Shown: piece by piece, positions 1 through 6,526 of the stretch
Position numbering within the stretch: position 1 is the stretch's first letter
Layout: the number at the start of each line of letters is the position of its first letter
Source: a bacterium
GTDB taxonomy: Bacteria > Chloroflexota > Dormibacteria > Aeolococcales > Bog-877
Direction: 5' to 3'
Length of the DNA: 50,914 bases
Assembly: GCA_021827985.1 (NCBI GenBank)
Contig: JAKATL010000013.1
Coordinates: 1-50,914, forward strand
Notes under the pieces: generated by a model
What the model saw: only the letters and a program-made list of their open reading frames with translations
What the model was told of the DNA's origin: nothing
Databases searched by the model: none
Made by a program: the position numbers and the translations under genes

Positions 1-312
1 CCGCTGCGGTCTGGTGGCCAGCACCCGGTCCAGCCCCAGCTGGCGCAGGGTGCCCAGAACCGCCAGCACATGACCATGGGGCTTGGAGCTCAGGACTTCG
101 AACGTCTCCTCCAGGTCCCCGACCGGGCGGCCCTTGAGGACTTGGCGGACGGCGTCGATGGCGGCCATGGGCAAAGGGGTGAGGTTGGCGAGAGTGCGAT
201 GCTTCACCTTGCCCTGGTCCCGGTAGGACTGGCGGAGCAGGTAGCTGACGTGGCTGCCCTGGTGGCTGGAGATGCGGTCGATGTGCATGGAGTTGCCACG
301 TGGTTTGGCCAC
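1..312 (-). CDS. IS1634-family (IS4 superfamily) transposase, N-terminal part, cut by window edge
   Basis: The reverse strand reads from a GTG at 312 as an open frame of 104 codons to base 1. The protein begins VAKPRGNSMHIDRISSHQG and continues with SYRDQGKVKHRTLANL, the usual N-terminus of IS1634-type DDE transposases, which starts with a short basic segment and an R-x-x-GKV-x-HR-T-L-x-N-L stretch. The DDE catalytic core would lie beyond the window edge, so activity cannot be judged. A -35/-10 promoter sits directly in front, with only 6 nt between the -10 box and the GTG. An in-frame ATG at codon 9 is an alternative start. The family call is from recognition of the N-terminus only. Confidence 0.75.
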   Translation of the reverse strand, partial: MAKPRGNSMHIDRISSHQGSHVSYLLRQSYRDQGKVKHRTLANLTPLPMAAIDAVRQVLKGRPVGDLEETFEVLSSKPHGHVLAVLGTLRQLGLDRVLATRPQR

Positions 313-318
313 AAGGCA

Positions 319-347
319 ATGCTACCACTGCAAATGTCACTTGTCAA
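319..347 (-). promoter_or_regulatory. Promoter of the transposase, leaderless
   Basis: On the reverse strand TTGACA (342-347) is followed after exactly 17 nt by TAGCAT (319-324), then 6 nt and the GTG start at 312. The perfect -35 box and 17-nt spacing make this the clearest promoter in the window. The transcript would start at or next to the GTG, leaving no room for a ribosome binding site. Confidence 0.6.
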
Positions 348-377
348 GCTCCGAGTGGCTACATGACAGCCCATTCC

Positions 378-395
378 TGAACTCGATTCAGTTCA
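378..395. repeat. Inverted repeat TGAACT-N6-AGTTCA
   Basis: A perfect 6-bp dyad with a 6-nt centre lies in the 299-bp gap between the transposase and the Xre gene. It may be an operator or belong to the insertion-sequence end. Apart from this dyad and the short leader ORF and promoter near 570-615, I see no gene in 313-611. Confidence 0.35.
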
Positions 396-569
396 ACATC
401 CCCAGGAACTTCCGCTTAACCAACAAGGAGAAGATGTCGAATGCCCTCTCCCCCTTGTCGAGCTGTCCAGGACGGTCGGCACCAGGCCGGCACTCACAGA
501 TGGTGCTCCGGTGAGATCCCCCCTGGTGGCACAGCCTGACCTCCCGGGCCGTTCATATCGTATGAGGTA

Positions 570-575
570 TATCAT
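570..575 (+). promoter_or_regulatory. Candidate -10 box for the Xre operon with overlapping dyad
   Basis: TATCAT (570-575) matches the -10 consensus at 5 of 6 bases and lies 7 nt before an ATG at 583. It is inside an imperfect dyad, ATGAGGT/ATATCAT at 562-575 with 5 of 7 pairs, which could be an operator for the Xre protein. No good -35 box is seen. Confidence 0.35.
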
Positions 576-582
576 TCAAGGT

Positions 583-615
583 ATGGACCGGCCGGTGACG
601 GGAGTGCAGAGGTGA
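583..615 (+). CDS. Possible leader peptide MDRPVTGVQR
   Basis: A 10-codon frame begins 7 nt after the -10 box and ends in TGA at 613-615, which overlaps the GTG start (612-614) of the Xre gene as GTGA. This would let ribosomes loaded on a leaderless mRNA be handed to the regulator gene, which has only a weak ribosome binding site. It is inferred from position and overlap only; no homology can be expected at this length. Confidence 0.25.
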   Translation: MDRPVTGVQR

Positions 616-872
616 CGGGCCGAAGGCACGCGACCCCCTTCCCGGGGTTCCAGGAGATGGCGGAACGCCGCCGCCAACTGGGGGGCGAACTTGCCGCCCG
701 CCGGCTGGCCGCTGGGCTGTCGCAGACGGAGCTCGCCGCCAGAATGGGCACCTCGCAGTCCGCGGTGGCGCGACTGGAGGCGGGCAAGGGAGACGTTCGG
801 ATCTCCACGGTGTCCAGGTACGCCCAGGCGCTGGCTCTCCAGGTGGAGATCACCCTGGGGGAGCGTGACTGA
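612..872 (+). CDS. Xre-family helix-turn-helix regulator
   Basis: This is an 86-residue protein with a single Cro/CI-type helix-turn-helix. Residues about 25-75 contain LAAGLSQTELAARMGTSQSA, then VARLEAGKGDVRISTVSRYAQAL, the classic Xre pattern. There is no effector domain, so it is probably a simple repressor or antitoxin-type DNA binder. The GTG at 612 is the best start because it keeps the basic N-terminus and overlaps the stop of a short leader ORF. Its stop overlaps the GTG of the ClpP-like gene by 8 nt, so the two are almost certainly co-transcribed and coupled. The dyad near 562-575 may be its own operator (inference). Confidence 0.75.
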   Translation: MTGRRHATPFPGFQEMAERRRQLGGELAARRLAAGLSQTELAARMGTSQSAVARLEAGKGDVRISTVSRYAQALALQVEITLGERD

Positions 873-1440
873 GGCCCCCGACCCGCCCGCCTGGGACTCC
901 CTGCAGGAGGAGCTGGCCTCGCGGGGGACGACCGTGATCCGGGGACACCTGGATCTGGGGCTGGCCACCCAGGCGGCGGCGCGGCTCATGGAGCATGACG
1001 CCGTCTCCGATGCAGCGGCGCGCGTCCGCCTCTACACCTCCTCTGGAGAGTTCGGGGCCGCCCTCACGGTGATGGACACCATCGCGGCGCTGGGCGTACC
1101 CACCGAGGTCACGGCGGTGGGAGCCGTCCAGGGTCCCGGCCTCGGGGTGCTGGCGGTCGCCGGCCACAGGGTGGCAACTCCCAACTGCCTGCTGGCCTTT
1201 GCCGCCCCTCGACTCCAGATGGAGGGGCCGGTGGAGGTCCTGGCCCGATTCCTGGAGGCCGAGTTGAGGGACCAGCAGAGGTGGTTGGAGCAGGTGGCCA
1301 AGGCAACCGGGCGGCCGTTCGAACTCGTGGAGGCGGACCTCGGCTCCGCTCTCGCCCTCCCGCCGGAAGCGGCCCTGCGCTACCGGCTGATCGACGAGGT
1401 GGTCGGCTCGCCCGGGTCCTCGGCGGGCTCGGTGAAGTAA
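865..1440 (+). CDS. ClpP/ClpR-like protein lacking catalytic residues
   Basis: The 191-residue product has the length of ClpP (about 195-205) and its central fold pattern: LYTSSGEFGAALTVMDTIAAL resembles ClpP LYINSPGG...YDTM, and VGAVQGPGLGVLAVAGHRVA-TPN resembles GQAASMGAFLLAAG...LPNS. At the position of the nucleophilic Ser there is Gly, and where ClpP has IHQP with the catalytic His there is FAAP. It is therefore predicted to be proteolytically inactive, like ClpR or other dead ClpP paralogues. The GTG start at 865 overlaps the Xre stop by 8 nt. The last 61 bp overlap the 3' end of the opposite-strand gene at 1380. Function is unknown; a scaffold or regulatory ring subunit is speculation. 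Confidence 0.6.
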   Translation: MTEAPDPPAWDSLQEELASRGTTVIRGHLDLGLATQAAARLMEHDAVSDAAARVRLYTSSGEFGAALTVMDTIAALGVPTEVTAVGAVQGPGLGVLAVAGHRVATPNCLLAFAAPRLQMEGPVEVLARFLEAELRDQQRWLEQVAKATGRPFELVEADLGSALALPPEAALRYRLIDEVVGSPGSSAGSVK

Positions 1441-1850
1441 GGATCCACCGGCTCGCCTCCTCCAACAGCCAATCGGGCTGCCGGGAGGTCGCTGGTGCGC
1501 TCCGCCAGGCCGAGGATCTGGTCGACGATCCCCTGGTGGCGGAGCACATCCCATCCGGCCTCGGGGTCCAGCGGAGTGGAAGCCACCACCTGGTCGCCCT
1601 CGATGTGGACGTCCCAGCCCAGGTTCTCCAGCCGGCGCAGCACCGGCGAGAGGATGGCGGCGCGATCGTGGATCTCCTTGGCGGCGGCCGCGATCCGCAC
1701 TGACACCGGCAGGTCCTCGGGAGTGGGCCGGTCGGGGAAGCCGAAGGAGTGCATCTCCACGTAGGTTTCCATGTGCCGGGACATCGGCTGCCGGGTCACC
1801 GCCCGGAGCTCCTCACCCGCCCGCCGGATCGGCCGGAACACCAGCCTCAC
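1380..1850 (-). CDS. Hypothetical protein at the end of the respiratory operon
   Basis: A 156-residue soluble protein that I do not recognise. It has no membrane segment or Cys motif. The start GTG at 1850 overlaps the stop of the preceding bd-like subunit as GTGA, so it belongs to the respiratory operon. A shorter start at an internal Met (MSRHMETYVEM) is possible. Its C-terminal 20 codons are antisense to the end of the ClpP-like gene. Being the last gene of a membrane-complex operon, it could be an assembly or peripheral factor, but nothing in the sequence shows this. Confidence 0.6.
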   Translation of the reverse strand: MRLVFRPIRRAGEELRAVTRQPMSRHMETYVEMHSFGFPDRPTPEDLPVSVRIAAAAKEIHDRAAILSPVLRRLENLGWDVHIEGDQVVASTPLDPEAGWDVLRHQGIVDQILGLAERTSDLPAARLAVGGGEPVDPYFTEPAEDPGEPTTSSISR

Positions 1851-3238
1851 GGACCGGACCTCGTGGGCACCAGAACCCCCAGGTTACTGGCCGGACCATT
1901 GAGCGCCGGGCCGCTGGTGGAGGGCGGGGTGTAGTTCTGCTGCTGATTGATGAGCATGTGGTTGGTGATCAGGAAGGGGCCCCGGCTGTCCTCCCGGATG
2001 TACCCCATCAGCGCCATGATGAGGGAGATCGCCACCCCCACGGTGATGAGGGAGATGGCCTGTCCCCGCCCGGCATCCCCCCAGTGCAGCCTGCCCCTCG
2101 AGAGGTGGACGGCGTACACGGTGATCGCCGTGATGGTCACCCCGGTGAAGACGATGAGAGCCGTGAGCTTGAAGGGGATCATCTGCCCCCAGGGGATGAG
2201 CAGCCCCCCCTGCCAGATGGGGACGTTGGCGTTGGCCGCGAAGACGTCCTCATAGCTCCAGGCCAGGGACGAAGGGGTGGAGATCAGCAGCCAGGCGGCG
2301 AAGGAGAGGGCGGTGCACACCGCCAGTGCCGGGGAGCGGAAGCCGCTGACCCTGACCCGGCGCCACAGATAGAAGATCCCCACCGTGAAGATGGCCCCCA
2401 GGAGGAACACCTGGAAGAGGAAGGCCACCGAGAGCCCGCCCAGCATCATGCTGTACCACGAGGCGTAGGCGTGGAGCTGGATCTCCTTGGCGTACTCCCA
2501 CCCGACCAGGGGCTGGGCGATGGTGAACCCCACCGCCCACATCAGGCCGTAGTGGCCCATCCAGTCCAGGTAGGCGCGGTGGAGCTGATGACGTGAGCGC
2601 CAGAGCAGGCGGATCCCCGCCACCAGCGCCACCATCGCCCCGGCGAAGGCGATGTTGCCCACGAAACGGTGCATCTCCAGGGGGATCTCCGTGGGGTTCA
2701 TGAGGATGAGCGGCAGGTTGAAGGCCGGCCGGGGGGTGAGCATGTAGGAGGCCACCACGTTGATCAGAAGCATCTGGATGCTGGCGTTGATGAAGAGGAG
2801 CAGCTCCAGCCCGACCCGCAGCCCTCGCACCCTTCCCAGCCGGTCCCAGCGCGCGTACAGCGGGTAGAGGCAGATGATCTCGCCGATGAAGGCGGCGGCC
2901 TCGGCCACGAAGGGCCAGAAGAGGATCCGCTCCAGGGTCACGAAGAAGTGGCTCCAGAGCCCCAGGAAGAGGATCATGACGGCGAAGATCGCCAGGGAGC
3001 CGCCCACCGCGAAGCTGGCCCCCAGAACCGTGACCAGCCCCTTGGAGAAGCGGTCGTAATGGGGGTTGCGCCGCTTCCAGCCCATGAAGTCGGTTACGGC
3101 CAGGATTATGTACCCCCCCTGCTGAAAGGCGGCGAACTGGACGTGGCCGAGCATCAGCAGGGCGACCAGGGCAGTCGCCACTCCGGTGGAGATCGGTACC
3201 GGGGTGAGGTGGGGGGTGGAGGCGAGGATCAAGTGCAT
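1847..3238 (-). CDS. Cytochrome bd subunit I-like membrane protein (CydA-type, paralogue 2)
   Basis: The 463-residue product has about nine hydrophobic segments and the CydA-family landmark E-x10-WDRLG (E120 to W131). In E. coli CydA the Glu at this spacing is E107, part of the haem b595/d site. A His in the first helix (GHVQF, H32) fits the haem b595 ligand region. The helix that carries the b558 ligand His in E. coli (KFVH) reads RFVG here, with a His four residues earlier. The Q-loop quinol region is not recognisable. This fits a bd-superfamily member without its own quinol site. The ATG lies 1 nt after the cytochrome b stop, and its own stop overlaps the next gene. No CydB is encoded nearby. 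Confidence 0.65.
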   Translation of the reverse strand: MHLILASTPHLTPVPISTGVATALVALLMLGHVQFAAFQQGGYIILAVTDFMGWKRRNPHYDRFSKGLVTVLGASFAVGGSLAIFAVMILFLGLWSHFFVTLERILFWPFVAEAAAFIGEIICLYPLYARWDRLGRVRGLRVGLELLLFINASIQMLLINVVASYMLTPRPAFNLPLILMNPTEIPLEMHRFVGNIAFAGAMVALVAGIRLLWRSRHQLHRAYLDWMGHYGLMWAVGFTIAQPLVGWEYAKEIQLHAYASWYSMMLGGLSVAFLFQVFLLGAIFTVGIFYLWRRVRVSGFRSPALAVCTALSFAAWLLISTPSSLAWSYEDVFAANANVPIWQGGLLIPWGQMIPFKLTALIVFTGVTITAITVYAVHLSRGRLHWGDAGRGQAISLITVGVAISLIMALMGYIREDSRGPFLITNHMLINQQQNYTPPSTSGPALNGPASNLGVLVPTRSGP

Positions 3239-3239
3239 A

Positions 3240-4448
3240 TCAGAGGTTGAAGAGCCGGTTCACGGCCAGCAGCGCCTCGAAGAGGAGGAACAGCACCACG
3301 AAGAGGGCCGGGATCATCACCTCGGGGCGCCGCCAGGGCTCCCGCCCCGGGGACCGGTCGAGGAAGGGTACCAAGATCAGGAGGGTGACCCCGATCCCCG
3401 GCACGATGAAGACCCCCACCGGGATCATCCAGGCCTGGGGGAACTGCACCAGCATCTGATCCAGCGGCAGGAAGAACCACTCCGGGGTGGGGACGTAGTT
3501 GAGGGCGGCCGGGTTGGCGGCGCGCTCCAGAGGGGCGCCCACCACCACCGCCATGATGAAGATGATCAGCACCAACCCGAAGCTGACCACCGAATCCTTG
3601 AACACCTGGGAGGGGAAGAACTCGTCGAGGTCCACCGGCACCGCGTACCCGGGGTCCGAGGGGATGGCCGGGTACGGGTACTCCACGTGGGCCATCCGCC
3701 GGGCCCGCTCCTCCGCCGTCTCCTCCTCCACCCCCTCGTAGTTGACCCAGGAGCCGTGCTCGCCGTGACGCCGGAGCAGGATGAGATGCAGCCCGATGAG
3801 GGGGACCAGCAGCGCCGGGAGCAGCCAGATGTGGATGGCGAAGAACCGTGTCAGGGTGGCCGGACCCATCTGGGGCCCGCCCCGGAGGATCTCCTGCAGC
3901 TGGCTCCCGAAGAGGGGGAAGTAGTCGATGACGTGGGTCACCACCACCGCCGTCCAGTAGGCGGCCTGGTCCCAGGGCAGCATCGCCCCGGTGATCCCCA
4001 GCCCCAGCACCAGCAGGAAGAGGACCACGCCCACGATCCAGTTCAGCTCCCGCGGCTTCTTGTAGGAGCCGCTCACGAAGGTGCGGACCATGTGCAGCCC
4101 GATCACCACGAAGAGCACGTAGGCGCCCCAGAGGTGCATTCCCCGCACGATGGCCCCGAACTCGTCGTGCCTCTCGGTGAAGTTGAGGCTCTCCCAGGCC
4201 TCGGTGGTCGATGGCACGTAGGTCCAGAGGAGGAACATCCCGGTCACGATCTGGTTGACGATCAGGATCAGGGTCGCGCTCCCCAGGGAGTAGGCCCAGG
4301 CGCCCCGGCGCGGCACCGCCTCGTAGAGGAGCTGGTGGACCAGGTCGGTGACCCCCATCCTTTCGTCCACCCACCTGTAGGTGACGGCCATGACCCCGGC
4401 GAACGGCCGGCTCAGGCGACCTGCCAGACGGCTCCTCTCAGCGGCCAT
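3240..4448 (-). CDS. Cytochrome b of a bc/b6f-type complex, b6 and subunit IV fused
   Basis: This 402-residue integral membrane protein carries both halves of a quinol-oxidising cytochrome b. The haem ligand pairs are H105/H119 and H206/H221. The second pair has 14 residues between its His, the spacing of b6 rather than mitochondrial cytochrome b. The C-terminal half contains PTPEWFFLP (about 321-328), corresponding to the PEWY motif of the quinol oxidation site, with Phe for Tyr. About seven to eight membrane helices are expected. A strong ribosome binding site (GGAGGGGTAGGGG) precedes the ATG, 3 bp after the Rieske stop. Together with the Rieske protein it should take electrons from a quinol. 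No cytochrome c1 or f gene accompanies it. Confidence 0.9.
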   Translation of the reverse strand: MAAERSRLAGRLSRPFAGVMAVTYRWVDERMGVTDLVHQLLYEAVPRRGAWAYSLGSATLILIVNQIVTGMFLLWTYVPSTTEAWESLNFTERHDEFGAIVRGMHLWGAYVLFVVIGLHMVRTFVSGSYKKPRELNWIVGVVLFLLVLGLGITGAMLPWDQAAYWTAVVVTHVIDYFPLFGSQLQEILRGGPQMGPATLTRFFAIHIWLLPALLVPLIGLHLILLRRHGEHGSWVNYEGVEEETAEERARRMAHVEYPYPAIPSDPGYAVPVDLDEFFPSQVFKDSVVSFGLVLIIFIMAVVVGAPLERAANPAALNYVPTPEWFFLPLDQMLVQFPQAWMIPVGVFIVPGIGVTLLILVPFLDRSPGREPWRRPEVMIPALFVVLFLLFEALLAVNRLFNL

Positions 4449-4451
4449 CCC

Positions 4452-4970
4452 CTACCCCTCCGTGAGCACGTTGCGGACGTACAACGTGTTGCCCACCAGC
4501 TTGTGTTGGTAGCGGAAGAGCGGCTGCGGCGGGGGCCCCCCGATGTTGGTCCCGTCGATGCTGTACAGGCCGCCGTGGCAGGGGCAGAGGAAGACGTTGA
4601 GGTTGATGTCCCAGTGGACGTCACACTGCATGTGGGTGCAGACGTTGGACAGGGTGATCAGCTGCACCTTGCCGTTCAGGTTGAGCTTGACCACGTAGAC
4701 GGTGCGCGGCACCGGCGGCACCTGCCAGGCGTCCCCGCCCTGGTCCAGCAGGACCACGTAGGCGGTGGGGACCCCGACCGGGACGTGCTGGATGTCGGCC
4801 ACCAGGACCCAGGGGTAGCGGCTCTTGTAGAAGACCGGACTGAGGATCGACCCCACGATCGGCGCCCCGATGAGGAAGGCGATCCCGGCACCGGTCGCCT
4901 GGATGCCTAGGGTCATGAACTTGCGCCGCGACATCCGGCGCTGGGAGATGGCCATCTCTGGGTCAGGCAC
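4452..4970 (-). CDS. Rieske [2Fe-2S] protein
   Basis: This 172-residue protein has an N-terminal Tat-like signal/anchor (SRRKFMTLG followed by a hydrophobic stretch, about residues 14-45) and a Rieske domain. The cluster motifs are CTHMQC (C111, H113) and CPCHGG (C129, H132), with C116 and C131 placed for the usual disulfide. It would carry electrons from the quinol site of the adjacent cytochrome b on the outer face of the membrane. The GTG at 4970 overlaps the previous stop by 8 nt; the ATG at 4955 is an alternative start. Its electron acceptor is not obvious because no c-type cytochrome is encoded here. Confidence 0.92.
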   Translation of the reverse strand: MPDPEMAISQRRMSRRKFMTLGIQATGAGIAFLIGAPIVGSILSPVFYKSRYPWVLVADIQHVPVGVPTAYVVLLDQGGDAWQVPPVPRTVYVVKLNLNGKVQLITLSNVCTHMQCDVHWDINLNVFLCPCHGGLYSIDGTNIGGPPPQPLFRYQHKLVGNTLYVRNVLTEG

Positions 4971-5196
4971 TGCCGCGCACCACCAGAAGGATCAGGAGGC
5001 TGAGGCAGAGCGCCAAGAAGAAGATGAAGGTGAAGAAGCTGGCGCCCACGGCCAGCCAGCCCGACATGGTGTCCCCGGCCACGAAGAGATGGCGCACCCG
5101 GCGCATGGCCATCCAGAACCCGGTGAGCATGATCACGAAGAAGGAGGTGATGATCAGCCCCAGGTACCAGGCCGACTCGAAGTCCTGATAATTCAC
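4963..5196 (-). CDS. Small two-helix membrane protein of the respiratory operon
   Basis: A 77-residue protein with two hydrophobic segments (about 11-30 and 45-70) separated by a basic loop (MRRVRHLF). The GTG at 5196 forms a GTGA overlap with the stop of the upstream bd-like gene, which fixes the start better than the longer in-frame ATG at 5256. I do not recognise a family. Its place between a bd-like subunit and the Rieske gene suggests a structural subunit of the same complex, comparable in size to small CydX- or Pet-type subunits, but that is inference from position only. Confidence 0.65.
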   Translation of the reverse strand: MNYQDFESAWYLGLIITSFFVIMLTGFWMAMRRVRHLFVAGDTMSGWLAVGASFFTFIFFLALCLSLLILLVVRGSA

Positions 5197-6464
5197 GGGA
5201 GGGTACCCGGCGGGGCGTTGAAGTTCTGCGCCGACTGGTGCAGGGAGAGCAGGCACGAGGACTGGCCGGTGCCGGCGTCGATCCCGCAGGGCAGCTTGGC
5301 GTTCTCCTTCACCACCCCCATGAAGATGGTGAGCGCCAGCGCCGCCACGGCCACCGCTCCCATCGCCCGCGGAACGATGGGTGCCAGCGGCACCCCGGCT
5401 CCCGCCCGGCGCACCTCAACCAGGTAGCGGCCAAGGTTGATCGCCGTGGCCATGAAGGCCACGAAGAGCGCTGTGTAGCGCAGCCAGACCAGATCCGCGG
5501 GTATCACGGCTGCGGGCAGGGCCGTGCCCGCCATCCCCAGCAGGGAGATCGCTGTCAGCCCCGCACCGGGCCCGGAGGAAGGCCCCCGGTGCAGCCAGAA
5601 GACGAGGTTCGCCCCCACCACCACAACCGCCAGAAGACCCACCTGGCCGATGAACATGCTTCCGGAGTTGAAGACGAAGAGGTTGTCGAAGGCCCCGATG
5701 GAGCTGTTCTTGATCGCCTCGGCCAGCAGGAAGCCCGAAATCGGTTGGGCCAGAAGGAAGATCGACCCGATGGCGAAGGTGACCCGACTCGTCCAGGTGT
5801 GGTACTGGCGCTCCTCCTCGGTCTTGGCGCGCCGCGCCCTCCAGACGGCGATCGCCGCCAGCACCAGCGCCGACCAGGATAGAGTGGCGCCGGCGTAGTG
5901 CAGCAGCAACCAGGGGTAGCTCGGCGAGTACATGGCGTGGGCCGCGCTGACCGCCGTCCCCGGGGTGAGGGCGAAGCTGTCCAGCTGGACGATCATGAAG
6001 AGGAAGAGGTACTGGATCAGGGCGAATGTGAGGCCCACCGCCAGGTGCAGCCTCGGCCCCAGGCGGTCCCACCCGTACACATAGAGCAGCAGCAGGGGGA
6101 TGCCCACGAAGAAGCTGGCGAAGGCGATGGTGAGCGGGAGGAGCAGCAGGTTGAGCAGCGTCCCGATCAGGCGGCCGTAGAGCCCGGTCAGCAGCACCAC
6201 CGCGAAGACCGCCCAGGTGGCGCCGAAGCTGTACAGGTAGAGCACCGAACGCGACAGCCCTTGCGCATACCGAAGGCAGTTGGGGCTGGCCCCGGAGCGC
6301 CTCCCGACCATCTCCATGACCGGGGCGATCCCGGCGGCCCCGAGGATGTAGCCCACGATGGCGATGTGGATGAGGAAGGTCGCCCCGATGGCGAACTCAG
6401 CGCCCAGGGTGCCCAGGGGCAACCGGGGTTGCGGGCTCGGGAAGGCAGACAGCAGCACTGGCAC
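5193..6464 (-). CDS. Cytochrome bd subunit I-like membrane protein (CydA-type, paralogue 1)
   Basis: The product (423 residues from GTG 6464) has about nine helices and the CydA signature YGWDRLG. The residue 11 before the Trp, Glu in E. coli CydA, is Gly here, and no Glu is nearby. A first-helix His (FLIHIAIVG) is kept, and PWLLLHYAG places a His where the b558 ligand sits, which the partner paralogue lacks. No CxxCH haem c motif is present. An in-frame ATG at 6539 would overlap the divergent holA start and its promoter, so the start at 6464 (or 6458) is preferred but uncertain. It is the first gene of the bc-bd operon; its stop overlaps the next start as GTGA. Confidence 0.6.
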   Translation of the reverse strand: MPVLLSAFPSPQPRLPLGTLGAEFAIGATFLIHIAIVGYILGAAGIAPVMEMVGRRSGASPNCLRYAQGLSRSVLYLYSFGATWAVFAVVLLTGLYGRLIGTLLNLLLLPLTIAFASFFVGIPLLLLYVYGWDRLGPRLHLAVGLTFALIQYLFLFMIVQLDSFALTPGTAVSAAHAMYSPSYPWLLLHYAGATLSWSALVLAAIAVWRARRAKTEEERQYHTWTSRVTFAIGSIFLLAQPISGFLLAEAIKNSSIGAFDNLFVFNSGSMFIGQVGLLAVVVVGANLVFWLHRGPSSGPGAGLTAISLLGMAGTALPAAVIPADLVWLRYTALFVAFMATAINLGRYLVEVRRAGAGVPLAPIVPRAMGAVAVAALALTIFMGVVKENAKLPCGIDAGTGQSSCLLSLHQSAQNFNAPPGTLP

Positions 6465-6514
6465 CCAATGCTGACGGGCTGAGGGCGCCCAAGGCAAGCC
6501 GGGAGCGACCCGGC

Positions 6515-6520
6515 GATAAT
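6515..6520 (+). promoter_or_regulatory. -10 box of holA, leaderless
   Basis: GATAAT matches TATAAT at 5 of 6 bases and ends exactly 6 nt before the GTG of holA. The surrounding CGATAATCG is a small palindrome in the divergent gap, so it may also serve the opposite operon. No good -35 box is seen. Confidence 0.45.
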
Positions 6521-6526
6521 CGAGAG

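Noticed and set aside
3186..4910. A 574-codon open frame on the + strand
   Set aside because: It is a shadow of the cytochrome b and Rieske genes, with a low-complexity His/Glu/Asp-rich product.
5193..6464. Haem c site in bd-like subunit 1 (two Cys and a His near the C-terminus)
   Set aside because: The Cys are far apart (PCGID ... SSCLLSLH) and no C-x-x-C-H is formed.
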